Source: Nereocystis luetkeana
Taxonomy: Eukaryota > Sar > Phaeophyceae > Laminariales > Laminariaceae
Length of the DNA: 64,000 nt
Direction: 5' to 3'
Assembly (NCBI GenBank): GCA_031213475.1
Contig: JARUPZ010000020.1
Coordinates: 2,906,975-2,970,974 of the forward strand
Part shown: positions 12,031 to 25,789 of the stretch, one piece after another
Position numbering within the stretch: position 1 is the first letter of the stretch
Layout of the letters: each line of letters opens with the position of its first letter
Translations under genes and position numbers: made by a program
Notes under the pieces: generated by a model
Databases searched by the model: none
Told to the model about the DNA's origin: nothing
Seen by the model: only the letters and a program-made list of their open reading frames with translations

Positions 12031-12311
12031 GCTCCCTCAGACTATGTTTACGTTCGCAGGCGCGCGTACGATAAATACCTGAATCCACCCCCCCGTGCTC
12101 TTCCCACCCACGAAAACCACTAGTAATTATTGTCGCAATGAGCCACGGAAGAAATGTTCACCCAGAACGAATACCTACCCTGAAATTTCAGAGCACATAC
12201 GCTTAAAATACCACACAGGCTGCTGGTCACCAAAAACGACCAGACGTATCTACGCTGACCTTCGGTGCGCAGCGCTAGACCATAGTACTGTAGTAATCAC
12301 CTTGAAAACAA

Positions 12312-12545
12312 TAGGGCTGTTCATGGGTCGGGTCAAAACTCGGGGTCGGGTCGGGTAAGGGTGGCCCCACCCGATCCGCGAGAGTGTGCAAACTTCCTGG
12401 CCCGACCCGACCCGACCCGACCCGACCCGACCCGACCCGACCCGCCCCGCCCCGCCCCGCCCCGGCCCGGCCCGGCCCGACCCGACTCGACCCGTGCGAT
12501 TTCGCAAAAGTTCCTGACTCAACTTCCTGACCCGTATAGAGCCCT
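12312..12545. mobile_element. Non-autonomous hAT-like element with internal CCCGA expansion
   Basis: Starts TAGGGCTGTTCATGGGTCGG and ends CCTGACCCGTATAGAGCCCT, an inverted copy. The middle is a (CCCGA)n run grading into CCCGCC. It is related by its ends to the copies at 7856, 30800 and 40905. Confidence 0.55.
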
Positions 12546-12763
12546 CGCAAAAAACCTAATCCACGGCGACCTTCGAAGCGTAGCGCCATACCACACCAGC
12601 CCTCCCAAATCACGGCCACGTTTTCTTGTGACACCAAGCTCATAAAGAACGCTGCGCCCACATGTGGCCAGCCACCCCAGAGGGGTCCCGCAGCTGGTGC
12701 GATATCGGATACTTGCATTAAGGAGGGAGGGGGGGGGCATGAGGGGGGGGGGGGTAGGAAGTC

Positions 12764-13010
12764 GGGGGGGGGGGGGGGGTACTCCTGCCATGCATGACCG
12801 TAGTCGTATGGCCATAGACCCTCGCACCCATACAATGCCGCACTGGAGCACGTCCGGATTTCACCAACCAGGCAGGCGTTGATTGATGGCTTGCACCGAG
12901 CGTGGAGCACCGTGAGGTGTTGGGCGAGTCGAATGGAGGGTGAGAGCTGCATCCTGCTAAACAACCGCTTGGGGGGCGGGCTTTTTTGCATGCGGAGGAC
13001 AGCGTCCGAT
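12764..13010 (-). repeat. Family C repeat (poly-C-ended), diverged
   Basis: In reverse orientation: poly(G), then GTACTCC, CATGACCGTAGTCGTATGG and the ACCAGGCAG and TTGCACC blocks of family C (reference copy 20072-20598). Confidence 0.6.
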
Positions 13011-13139
13011 GGGGGGTTAACATGTATGCGTCGGTCGCTCGATCGATCCTCGGCGCGCGCGCGCTTCAGAGGGATGAAGCCGCATTCCATGCTGAGCGTC
13101 GCCTTCCCTTGCTGCAGACGGTGGCGCTTTCCGAGTACA

Positions 13140-13810
13140 TGTCGAGCAGCCCCCCGACTACTAGACGTCGTACAGCACTCCGACTACATATCGTACAGGT
13201 TTCGACTAGATGCCGTACACCTCTCGACTAGACGTCGTACGGCTCTCGACTAGATGTCGTATAGCTCCGCTCCCCGGCTAGACATCGTACAGTTCTCCAC
13301 TAAACGTCGTACAGCTCCCCAGCGGATATCGCACAGCTCTCCGCCTAGATTTCGTACAGCTATCGACTAGACGTCGTACAGCTACCCGATATAATATGGT
13401 ACAACTCTCGGCTTGGCACCGCACAGCTCTTGGACTGAATGTAGTGCAGCTCTAGGCTGCATATCGTACAGCTCCCCGAGCAGGTGTCGTACAGCTCTCA
13501 GACTAGATGCCAGCCCTTCGACTAGAAGTAGTACGTGCAGCTCCCCGACTAGATGCCGTACAGCTCTTCGACTAGCATATCGTACAGCTCCCCGAGCAGG
13601 TATCGTACAGCTCTCAGAATAGATGTCAGCTCTCTGGCTAGACATCGTACAGCTGCCCGACAAGATGTCATACAGCTCTCCACTAGACATCGTGCAGCTC
13701 AACGTCTAGATATTGTACAGCTCCCCGTCTAGGTATTGTACTGCCCTCGACTAGATATCGTACAGCTTTCCGAATAAATAGCGTACAGCTCCCCCACTAA
13801 ATATCATTGC
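13140..13810. repeat. Degenerate tandem array, period about 24-33 bp
   Basis: About 25 units of the type CGACTAGATGTCGTACAGCTC run in one direction. A 106-residue minus-strand frame in it only translates the repeat. Confidence 0.8.
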
Positions 13811-13929
13811 ATAGCTCTCCGAGACCATGTCACAGTAGTGCACTCGGTAGTTCATCACCGCCGAGCAAAATGCGAGAAACATCAGCCAACTCAGCGCTAC
13901 CCAAAGAATACCCCTCCGCTTGCTCCCAC

Positions 13930-14062
13930 AGGCTTGGAAAAAAAAAAGTGAAAAACGAAAAACAAAACAAAACAAAACAAGACACAAGCAGCATAATAAC
14001 AACATGAAAGAAGAACAAGGAACAAAAACACAACAACCCCCTCCCCTCCCCTCCCCTCCCCC
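13930..14062. repeat. A-rich then C-rich low-complexity tract
   Basis: GAAAAACGAAAAACAAAACAA-type sequence is followed by CCCCTCCCC runs. It lies just beyond the 3' end of the acetyltransferase gene on the minus strand and may be in its 3' untranslated region. Confidence 0.5.
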
Positions 14063-14087
14063 CCCGATCCCTATGTACACAGCTGCG

Positions 14088-14902
14088 TCATACTCGCTCC
14101 GCACCGAACCCTCCCCCAGGTCGACCATCATCTGCGTTCGCGCTCACATCGACTACGGACCCCGGTCCTCCCACCTCCAACGCCTGCGAAAATCTGTTGC
14201 AAACCCTACCACCACTACTACTACTACTGTCTCTTAATTTTCCAGTCGTATCACTGTCCACCGCAGTCCTGCCCCACGCGCCCATCCCCGAAGCGGCCGC
14301 GTTCCACAGCGCTACGGTTGGGCGAACTTCGCGGGACGCGTTGGGGGCGTTTGTCCCGCCCCCCCCCCCCCCCCCCCGCCGCCGCCGCCGCCTCCGCCGC
14401 GACGGTGTAGGTGTTGCCCGGAAAGGGGCGACCGTTTAGGTGCGTGCCTTCTGCGCTGCCCCATGCTGCCGCGGGAGCAGGTGCGAGGAGTGGCGGCGGC
14501 GGCGGTTGTGGTGGTGGTGGTGTCTCGTGAGTAGGCCAAGCAAACCCTCGCCCTAAAGGCTGAGGAAGTGTAACCGAATCAGCAGCAGCAGCAGCAGCAG
14601 CAGCCCCGGCATCCCCACCACTACCACCACCACCGGTTCCTATTGCCCCGCGGTGGCTATCCGCACCTCCTGCCGCGAAGAGGCCGCCGTTGTTGCGGCC
14701 AGAAGAAGACGCGAAGGTGCCGGCCCCGGGGGGGGGCGGCGAGTCCTCCCGAGGGGAGTCGTAGAGCTGATCCTCCTCGTCCTGGTACTCGTCGTCCTCC
14801 TCAGACGTGCTCCCCGCCGCGGCGACGGCGGCGGCCAGCTTGCGCTCCTCCGGAACGTGTCCTAGTGTTCTCCTGAAGAAGGATATGATCGACAGCAGGC
14901 GT
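14088..14902 (-). CDS. NAA60: NAA60 last exon, low-complexity tail broken at a poly(G) tract
   Basis: Acceptor GTTTCAAAACAG joins in phase to give RRLLSIISFFRRTLGHVPEE, the second amphipathic helix. An acidic, Ser/Pro/Gly/Ala-rich tail follows. On the minus strand a run of 19 G (plus-strand C, 14359-14377) separates two good coding stretches in different frames: before it ...PFPGNTYTVAAEAAAAAGG, after it NAPNASREVRPTVALWN and on to ...GFGAERV at 14088. In the sequence as given the first frame stops at 14251. The run is a likely length error or a polymorphic site. Confidence 0.65.
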
Positions 14903-17900
14903 CTGTTTTGAAACGGATAAGGGGGACACAATTTCGGGAGGAAGCGAGGGGGGGGGGGCACGCGGAGGGGCGGGAGGGGGGGGGGGAAGAGAAAGAGACG
15001 AGGGGGGGTAGTAACGAAAAAAAAGGGCAGCGTCAGCATCGCGCAAGTTTTTACACCTCAGACAGATGATGTACAGATCATGTACGCATCATGTACAGAT
15101 CATGTACAGATCATCGATTCCCACATTTCATGATCTAGATATTTCAAGGCAGGTAGATCTATTCTCTCTATTGTATGATCTAGCTCATGTTGCCGGGTAG
15201 GGGACCCGTATACACTATGTACGATCTACAGGGGGGCATGTTTCCTGGGTTGGATCTGCCCTGTAAGGCAGATCCTGCACGAACCTCACAACGGCAGGCG
15301 AGGAACTAGATCATCTACAGTAGACAGATCAGATAGATAAATTTATCATCATCTGTCTGTGCGAGGTGTGCAAGTTTCGCTTGGTGGGAGCTGCTTCAGT
15401 CCCAAACGGTGCAAACAAGGCGGTGTCCAAGACGCATCGAATTTCACAAATAAATCCCCCAGGCCGCAAAACTCGGCGCACACCGTCTGTAGAACGGCCT
15501 GATGCAACCACCGCCACCCCGCCACCACCACCACCATAAGGCGGCGTTTTCCGAAATAAGCCAACAATCTCGGAACACCGCACGTGGGTGCCAAGCACCG
15601 CCCAGCACCGCGCCGCACCGCACCGCGCCGCACCTTTTCGGAACGGGCCGATTCGAGGTATTCCCAGCAATTTTACGTATTTGCGCAAACTATCCGAGGC
15701 GAAAATCTAACAGGATCGAATACGACTGAACAAAGACCGAACAGGGACACACCATGTAACACCAGGGGGACCTTGTAAGACCGAGTATGACCTACTGTAA
15801 CGTAAACGACGCAACTGTTAACAGGGACCCCAACAGAGACCGAGCAGGACACGACAAGACATGACTCAGACCGAAATACCTCAGTCTCCTCGTACGTACC
15901 AGGTAGGCTGGAAGTTCCAGTGCCAGCCACGGGATCCAACGTGGCACAATACGGAACCCAGTAGCATCCAATATGGCATACATGGCAGGACCCAATCGGG
16001 CACAAAACCCTAGCCCTCGCCCTCATACGAGGACCAAAAAAAAGGCCCACTATTTTACGGGGGGGGGGGGGGGGGCATAGTAAATAGGACCAAATATTGT
16101 TAGTAAACATAGCGAAATATATAGGGTTTTGTGTATGCCGTAGGTCCTATTTAATATGACCCCCCGTAAATAGGGGCACTAGAATGGTACGATTGGGGCT
16201 CCATAGGTAGCCAAATAGAGAACCAGGGTTGTGAACCGAAAACAAAAATGGCTCGGTCGGTTTTTCGGTCGGGTTTTTCGAAGCAGACAGAAACCGAAAA
16301 AAAAAAACGAGAAGAGAAATAAAAAAAAACACGCACGTGTCATGTCGGCCGGTTTCGGTCGGTTTTTTGCAAGCCAACCGAAGAAACAAAATGTCGGGTT
16401 TCGGTCGGGAAGGAGCGAACAAAAACGACTTTCGGTTTTACGGTTCACAGCCCTATATAGATCCAATCGGACATTACGGGACCGAGCCGAAGCAGTTCGA
16501 TCGCCTACAGAGATTGGATATTCCAGCCCCAATCACAGGGCCCAGCCTACATAACGCGACACAATGGGGACCCAGTAACACCCAACATGACTCGAAAGGA
16601 TCCAACAGGAATCTAATACTCGTACGAAAACTAGAAAAAAAAAAGTCCGCTATGTAGGGACACAACTACGTAAGGCCTTGCGAGACCCAATATGACCTTA
16701 CGGCAATACTTTAGTATGACACAACAGGAACCCAATCGAGACAAAAAGTACCCCCCACAGAGCACGAAAGAACCAGACGGATGCGCCATCAAGCGAGGCG
16801 GCATGTGTCAACCCCCAACCACGCGACCCAAAACGACGTGGCACGATCCAATGGGGACCCAACGAGGACCCGACGAGGACCCAATAGCACCCCAGCGGAC
16901 AAAACAGGGGACTCAACGGGGACCGACCTAGCACGGCGACGAAATGAACCAATAGGGGCGCTAGGACCCTTTACAAGGCCCAATCAAAAATCTACCGTAA
17001 ACATGACACAGCAGGGGACCCAATAGAAAACCCGAGCGAACCAATAGGACGGACGGGACCGGACTGAAGCGCGCGCCAAGTCACCTCGAGAGGCTTTGGA
17101 TGCTCCATCCCCAATCCCCTGGAGGTTGGGCTCCGTTCACGAACAGCGCGTAGAGGAAGCAGTCGTACAGCTGGCCGTTGATCTTGTAGTAGTCTGAGGG
17201 TTGGACGGGGGACGGGGAGGGGAGCGGACGCAGCGGAAGGCGAGAGCAGGGGTGAGCGGCGGGGGGGGGGGGGGCGGGGGGGGGAGACAAGAGGAGGGGA
17301 GCCGGGGGGGGGGGCGCGGGGGAGGGGAGACAAGAAGAGGGGAGCCGGGGGGGGCGCGGGGGAGGGGAGACAAGAGGAGGAGAGGCGGGGGGGGGGGGGG
17401 GGGTTAAAGACTTTTGAGTTTCCGCCAAGCACGGAAGAAGCGGGGAGCGGCCCGATTGAGGCACATTCCCCCAACCCTAGAACTTCGCACGTCACCGTGC
17501 GTTTTCGGGCTCGCGACGTGTTGACACGCGAGCACAGGCGCCCATTGGGAGGAGAGAGACACAAAGAAGCCTGTTTGGGCTCAATCAGACACGTCCAACC
17601 ATTTCTAGCCGGCGGGGGTTGATTGAGCATCGGTCTCGGCTTAAACCTGTTTCCTCGAGGCCGGTTACTGGATCAGGTGCAGAGAAGAGCGTCACAAAAC
17701 TTACCGTATATATATGACGGGCAAGATACGCACAACACCCCCTGGGGGAATGACTCTCGATGTCAATTTTCACCCCCAAACAAGGGCGCAATGCACACAC
17801 AACCAAGAAGTGGTGGGGGGGGGGGGGAGGTTGGTTGGTAGGGGAAAAAACGTCGTCGGGGGTCTCTTTGCACAATGGACGCACGCCTCCATCGCTCGGC

Positions 17901-20900
17901 AGTTACGTCATATCTTCCCGTTGCCGAAAAAGAAAAAAAGAGATCGTCCGAGGGGGTGTGTTAACTATCTTACCACCCGTGTGATAACGCGGTAGGTGCT
18001 AAAAGTACCATTACCGCAGCTCGCCTTGTACAGCAGGTAAGTTTATATCTTCTCTCCATTGTTGTGTTTGTTTCGCTTCCATCGATCGATCGATCGAGAG
18101 AGAGAGGCGTATTTTCGTTGTGAGCCTGTCTTGTGGCGCACGTGGCAAGATTTCAAGGAAGGTAGCTTATGTGATAAACATCATGATCGTCGCCATTATC
18201 GCCATCATCATCATCATCATCATCATCAACATCATCATCATCATCATCTTCATCATCATCTTGTCATCATCATCATCATCATCGTCATCATCATCATCAT
18301 CATCATCATAGATCATCCGCAGATCATCTGCAGATCATCTAGTTCCTCGCCTACCGTTGTGAGAGCCCGTGCAGGATCTGCCTTGTAGGGCAGATCCAAC
18401 CAGGGAAAACATGTCCTAGGTCGTGCTGATTGTACGGGTTCCACCCCAGCATCATGAGCCAGATCATACAGATCATACAGATCAGGGACATCATCATCAT
18501 CATTGTCTTTACCATGATCATCGTCATCACCGTTATTCAGGAGGCAGTCTGCACCAAGCAAGCAAGCCTCCCCCCCCCGCCCTTTCTTTAATGTATTATA
18601 TATAGCATGGGTTGGCGTCGGTTGGCAACGACGCTGTAAATCATGAAGCTCATTATACGTGAGACAGACAACCAGGGTACCGTTTTTTTATTTAATCATT
18701 TTTGGCGGTCGGTCACAGTTGGCGATCGAGTTACAGATTCTTTGTGCGGGGGTGGAGACCCTTCACTGCGCAGAAGGAGAAGGAGAATGACCGCATCACG
18801 TACCTGGTAGTGCTTACGGTAAGGCATCGAAGAGGCTGATACACAGTAGGCCCATTGCTGTCTCTGGAAATGGCCACACCGGAAAATGAATATACCTGTC
18901 GAAGCTGTCGTCCACGTGCAATCCCGCCTCACAAGCGGTTCTTAGTGCGATGCAGCTCACGCTTCATGCAACTCGCCAGACACCTCACGGCGCTTCGCGC
19001 CTGGTGCGAGCAACGTTTTGCCTGGTCGGTGAAAAACCCGCGCGCTCCGTCCCGGCATTGTAGGGATGCGAGGGTCTATGATCATACGACTACGGCCTTA
19101 CCTGATATTGAGTACACCCCCCCCCCCCTATGTATGTAGAGGTTGGGTTGGCGCCGATTGACGACGACGCACTAAAACAAGCCTCTCACCGTGTGAACTA
19201 GACAACCAGGGTACTGTTTTTTTTGTTTTGTTTTTGGCGGTCACCACGGCTGGCGGTCGAGATATATAGACCGTTTTTGCGCGGGGATAGCCCTAACTCC
19301 GCACGGGGGGGGATGATCGCTATCACGTAGTGTGGGCAAAAGGTAAGGCGCTCTCGAGGCAGCTACATAGTGAAGCCACCGCGATCTCTGGAAGTGGCCA
19401 CACCGGAAAATAAATAAAAAATCATTGACGCCGCCATCTATATATTCAAGAACATCCGATCTCCAACAATATACTTCGTACACATACACATTGTTTCAGT
19501 TTTGTTTCACTTGATTCTGGTATCCCACCCCCCCCCCTGTGCTCCATCTCGAGAGGGATGCGTGGTCAATGGTCAAATGACAAAGGCAAGCAACAAATGA
19601 GTACGCCCTCCCCCCCCCCCCCCCCCCCCCCCCCCCCTCTGTCTGGGACTCAACACAAAAGAAGTGGGGTGTCGATTTCCTCTTCTCTCGTTCGCGTACA
19701 CAGCTTGGTAGGTGGTCCGCGTACCTATCAAGATCAATTTCGTGGGTTCAAGTCTCACCGAGTGCATGCTCGTAGGGGCTTTTTCTTGCACAAGGAAATT
19801 TGACTCGCGGAAAGCGCGAGAGCGTGAGTTAGCTACGTTCGATGAAAATCGACGAGCAGTCGGAATGCTGAACCCTAGGCGCCACAAGAAATAAAGGCAC
19901 GTACCAGGGGGGAGAAGGGTAGACACCTGTGACCACGGCCTTTTCCAGAAGTTTGTTGAGGGTAAAACCCTCCTACGAGGTAGGCTGGAAGTAAAAGTGA
20001 TTAAAAAAATATGTACCTGGTATATTGTATATATCCCCCCCCCCCCCCCGGCCCTCCCCCCTATTTTATATAGGTTGGGTTGGTGTCGATTGGCAACGAC
20101 ACTGTAAAACATGCCGCTCACTACGTGAGCTAGACAACCAGGGTACCGTTTTTTTTGGTTTTTTTTTTTTGGCGGTCGCCCACAGCTGGTTGTCGAGTTG
20201 GATCATTTGTGCGAGGTAAAGAACCTTTACTCCGCACAAGGGAATTGATCGTATCACGTAGCGTTCAAGGTAAGGCACCTAAGAGGCAGTTACATAGTAC
20301 TCCCATTGCTGTCTCTGGAAACGCCTACACAGGAAATTAAATCAACTCATTGAAGCTGTCGTCCATATGCAAGTCCGCCTCAAAAGCGGTTCTTAGTAGG
20401 ATGCAGCTCACCCTTCATGCGACTCGCCAGACACCTGACGGCGCTCCGCGCTTGGTGCAAGCAATGTCTGCCTGGTCGGTGAAAACCCGACATGCTCCGT
20501 CCCGGCATTGTAGGGATGCGAGGGTCTATGGTCATACGACTACGGCCATGCATGAGATCGAATACATCTCTCCTATCGAGTACCCCCCCCCCCCCCCCCC
20601 CCCGCCCCCCCCCCCCGGCCCTATGGTCATACGACTACGGCCATGCATGAGAACGAGTACATCTCTCCTATCGAGTACACCCCCCCCCCCCCCCCCCCGG
20701 CCGACGGAGTTTCTTCGCCCACTACTACGGTGGCCCATAGTTAATAGGACCTACGGTACACACAAAAACCTATATAGTTCCCTACTTTTCCAACACTATT
20801 CGGTCCTATTTACTACGCCCCGCCCGCAACAAAACGGTGGGCCCGTGTATGCACACATACATCATGGTTCAGGACTACGGCGCCGGTTGCGTAGCGTCGG

Positions 20901-23900
20901 TAGGCCCGCGTTAGCTAGCTGTTACGGGGGACCATAGTTAATAGGACCTGTGGTATACGTAAAAACCTACCAGGTATATATTTCACCATTTCTGCGAACA
21001 ATATTTGGTCCTATTGCCTATGGTCCCCCGTAATAGGGCCTGTGGAATCTCTTGGCACAGGCGGGATGGCCATTGCGGCGTGTACAAGCGGAGCAGGGGT
21101 CAGTTGCCGCTGTGGTGCCCGGCTTTATCGTTATCAACAGGGTCTTTCGCGAAGAACTTGGTTGGAGCCAAGTTGGTTGGGGTTTTCTCGCGGCCTGTTA
21201 CCTACCCACGCCACGATACGTTGAAGGTCTCCCTCAGGTTGCGGCCGAAAAACAAAAAAAAAAAACAAAGTGGCCAGAAGTGTCACTTTCAACCATTCCA
21301 TGGTTGGGTTGGGTTATTATTATTTTTTTTTTAAATCAACGATAGGAAACAGATCCCACGAAACCCGACCGAAATCGGTTTCCCCATAACCTAATTTCTC
21401 CGCACACACTGCTGCCTTGTACCATGCTTCTGTAGGCGCATGGCATCGTCCATCCGGGTGCACTTTTTCACGACCGAAGGCCGGTTTTTACTATTGTTGG
21501 GCGCAAGATATGCGCGGTCTCGGAACCTTCCGGAGTTCCGAGAACAACACGTTTTACATACCCGCACCCGGAATTCACAAACCCTACACGCAGAGCTTAA
21601 ACCTTGAAAGGCTTCCATGGGTTGGGTTGGGTTCAGTACTTTTTTTTTTCTTCAAAACGGGAAACAGGCCACGAGAAAACCTTGAACCGGAATTGGTCGC
21701 CCCCCCTCAACCGAAATTCTTTGCGAACTTCCTTTTAAAAATTGGCTCCTTTGCATCGTGGCCACGGCAGAGATGGGTGAGCATAAATCTATCGACGAGA
21801 GCGCGTACATCCCCGGGTGGCTTTGTTGTAGGTGGCCCGCATGCCTATCAAGAACAATTTTCGAGGGTTCAAGTCTCACCGAGTGCACGCACTCGTAGGG
21901 ACCTTTTCTTGAATGGAAATTGGTTAGCGGAAAGCGCGAGCTAGCAAGCAACGTTCGATGAAAACCGACGAGCGGTGGAACGCCGAACCCTATACGCGAT
22001 AAACAAAAACGAAGGCACGTACCGGGGGGGGGGGGGGGGGGGGGGGGGGTACTCGATAGGAGAGATGTACTCGATCTCATGCATGGCCGTAGTCGTGTGA
22101 CCATAAGGGGGGGGGGGGGGGGGGGGGTGGGGAAGGGATGACACCTGTGACTACTGCTTGTCCTGGAGAATCGCTGAGAGCAAAACCTCCTACGAGTCAA
22201 GCTGGAAAGTTAAAGCGATGATGAAAAAAAAAAACACAAAAAAAAGTAGCGTGGGTAGAAGCGCAATTCGGCGCGAGAAGAAAAGGCTGGAGTCCCCTCG
22301 CGACGAAAAATAAACCATACAGGGGAGTCGGGCGGGGGGGGGGGGGGTGGGGGGGGGGGTATGTGACCCCGGATCCGGGAGACGAGTATTATAGGAGGGA
22401 GAAAAAAAAAGACGACCACAACAAAGGGGAAGGAACAAGAAAAAAAAAAAAACAGAACAGCACACAACGACAACAACAATAACCACAACAACAACAACAA
22501 CAACAACAAACAAACAAACAAACGAACCTATAGTAACAACGTCTCTAAGAGGCCCTGCCGCAAAACCCGGCTCGACCTCGGCTGCCCCCCCCCGAACCGA
22601 CAACAGCCGTGCGGCCGGCGCGCGCTCACCGGTGATGCAGCAAACTTGGACGAAGCCCTCGGACTCGTAGAACCGGTGGGCCGGAGGGTTGGTGGTGATG
22701 ACGTGGAGGTAGACGGCCCCGATGGATGCCTCCTGTCTCGAAAGCCAAACGCATCTGCGCAACAGGGCACGCCCTATCCCCTGTAGACAATTATTACACG
22801 TGGGGGGAGCACAATATTACATAGAGGGGTCACATGGGTTCTGATTACTGTGTACAGCAAGGGCCCGCCAACAAGAAACGCCTAATCTGGGCAAACCCCG
22901 AGATACTTATTGGGGCGCCGTCCTTGACCGAAAACCTTGAGCCTAGGTTTTTTATATAGGATTTAGTGTAGAATTCACCACTGGACCGTTTTTCTTGGGC
23001 CAATTATCTTACCAGTAGCGTCATCCAACAAGTGAGCTTTTTGTTCTTATAGTGGCTCTTTCTTAATCGTGGGTTTACACTGTATGCCGTGAACGCGTCG
23101 AGCAGGCGTATCGCGCACGCACGGGGGGGGGGCGCAATAACACCAGGGAGAATGGCACCGAAAGCGGTAAAGAACATAAGGGAGGGGGGGAGGGGGACGG
23201 GGGGAGGGATTCAGGCGGTGCATGGAGGGGATCGGGGGGGTGAGGGCGGGGACGGGGTAGCAGGCGCAGTCGCAGTCGCAGTCGCACGCGCAAGCGGAGG
23301 CGTGGATGCATCGAGGTCTGGTCATGGCGGGTCGTGCGCAGGGGGCAAGACGATCAAGGATAACAGGACGCAACACACTAAGAGGGAGGAGGGGGGGGGG
23401 GGGGGAGGGCACCCATCCCATGCATGGTTGCTGTAGTCGTATGGCCATATAGACCCGGCATCCCTGCAATGCCGGGATGGAGCACGTCGGGTTTTCAACG
23501 ACCAGGAAGACATTGCTAGCACCAAGCGCGAAGCGCCGTGATGGTGTTGCGGCGAGTCGCATGAAGGGTAAGCTGCACCCTGCTAAGAACCGCTTGTGAG
23601 GCGGACTTTCTTACGTATGGACGACAGCGTCTACTCAAGCGGCTTATTTTCTGGCGTGGCCATACTTCCAGAGACAGCCATGGGTTTGCCATGCAACTGC
23701 CTCGTGGGTGTGCCTTGCCATATATACACACACCGTGATACGATCATCTCCTCTTGTGCGAGACAACAGGTTCTGCACCCCGACAAAAATGGCATTAGCT
23801 CCACCTTCAAGCCATTGTTTGACAGCCGAAAGAAAAAGACACTACCCTGGGTGAGGGGGGGGGGAATAGCGTGTGGAACGCAGGGAGTACCTCACACCGC

Positions 23901-25757
23901 TCGCGCTCGCCTTTCTTCGATGGCGTGTGTCCGTGCCAAGCGTGAGTATGTACACAACTTCGGTGTGCGCCTCCGCGCCCCCTTCCCCCCCCGCAACACC
24001 GCCACCGCCGCTACGCCTAGACCATCCCAGCCCCGAAGGGAGTCCCGAGTCCCAAGCGATCTCGATCTCTACACCGATCGAGGGGAACCACCTGAAAAAG
24101 AGAGACAGGGAAAAAAAGCGCGTGGAAATAATATCGAAGGAAGGGGGCGGGATTGTTTGGTGGCCATACGAGTGAGGTGGGGGAGGGGGGGGGGGGGGGG
24201 GGGGGGGGGTACTCGGTAGGAGAGAATGTACTCGATCTCATGCATGGCCGTAGTCGTATGACCATAGACCCTCGCATCCCTACAACGCCGGGACGGAGCA
24301 TGTCGGGTCTTCACCGACCAGGCAGGCATTGCTTGCACCAGGCGCGAGGCGAAACGTGAGGTGTCTGGCGAGGGGTAAGTGGAGGGGTGTGTACCCCTTC
24401 TAATGCATTGCCGTAGTACTGTAGTATGACCACAGACCCAGGCATCCCTACAATGCCGGGACGAAGCGCGTCGGGTTTTCACCGACCAGGCAGGCTTCGC
24501 TACTGCTGTACCCACCAAGCGCGAAGCGAAACGTGAGGTATTCGGCGAGTCGCGAGAAGGGTGAGCTGTATTCTCTACTCAAAACCACGTTGTGAGGCGG
24601 GCTGGGGACGGGGGGGGGAGGAAGGGGAAGGGGAAAAAAAACTCACGCGCCCTCTCCTCTAGCCAGCCAGTTCCCCTTCGGCGACATAAAACTCGAAAAC
24701 AAGCATCGGCGTCACTGGTCGAACGGCACGGCACCGACAAGAGAAAAAAAAAAAAAGAAGAAAAAAGGTCGGAGCGGTGTGCATCCCGAGCAGAAAAAAA
24801 AACACACACACACACACAAATTCCCAAACCCTCCTGACCTGCAGTAGATAGATATATCGAGCGCCCAACCGCACTCACGGGGAAAATTTTGACAACAACT
24901 GTCAAACCTTGCCAAAAATGTCTATTAATAAAACCTTTTGGCAACTTTTTTTTTCAAGCTAAAACCTTTTGGCAGCTCCTGGCAAGAACTTGTCCAAAAA
25001 AAATATCTATATATATATACCAGGGTTGGGGGAGTATTTAAGCCAGAAAAACGTTTGGCACCGTTTGGCAAAAACCTTTGCCAAGCATCGGGCAAAAATT
25101 CAAACCTCCGCAAAACTTGCCATAAGGGGCAAAAGTTCTACCAAAATCGGTTGAGTGGAAAACGACCCTTAACCCCTTTAGTACTGCAGTCCCGATTTGG
25201 GGACAAACCCCTCACTATCACGGGGGACCATAGTTAACAGGACCTATGGTACACATAAAAACCTATATGTTTAACCATTTCTACTAACAATATTTGGTCC
25301 TGTTAACTATGGCCCCACGTAGTAGTTTTTGTCACGAGGAAAGCAAAATATTGGTCCCTATAGCCTGAGCACACAGCCGGGCTACCAGGTACCAGGAACA
25401 AGGTACCAGGCACACAATATACGCGGTAAGCGCACACTGGTTTTTGCCCGTCCGAAGCCACACCGAAGGCAACTCGAGCAACACCAGCACCGCCACACCC
25501 TTGGAGCAACACGACATACGGCACGGAGAGAGGCTACTGCAGGGAGGGGTGATGGTGCTCTCTCGTGCCTTCTAGGTACCTACCTACCTGCACACGAGAC
25601 TTCTGTTGCTGTGAGAGTTCGAGTACGAGTACGAGTACGCACATGGCTTTCAATTCGAACTCCTGTATACCAGACAATAAGCGTACTACTGTAATGTACA
25701 GCACGTATCTTTGTGATTAAACGCTGCTATCCTGCCTGTCTGCCTGTCTGTCTATCC

Positions 25758-25789
<32 letters not shown>

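Larger units (their letters stand above)
15710..17045. repeat. Degenerate array of GGACCCAATA-like decamers, with two insertions
   Basis: The motif GGACCCAATA and variants (GACCGAGCAGG, GACCCAACAGG) recur dozens of times in one direction at about 15710-16020 and 16480-17045. The array is interrupted by a family A MITE (16051-16172) and a hAT-like element (16225-16455). Confidence 0.65.

Noticed and set aside
11371-12123. Overlapping plus-strand frames of 79-128 residues
   Set aside because: All follow the 40-bp tandem array and share its period.
12275-13090. 271-residue minus-strand frame
   Set aside because: It crosses a hAT-like element, poly(C/G) runs and a family C repeat; the sequence is Pro/Gly/Arg artefact.
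16992-17630. 212-residue Pro-rich minus-strand frame
   Set aside because: Mostly C-rich low complexity in the wrong frame; only the 109-base NAA60 exon inside the region, in another frame, is real.
22190-22762. 190-residue minus-strand frame as one protein
   Set aside because: Only its first part is coding (the NAA60 exon); the rest reads through the donor into poly-pyrimidine intron sequence.
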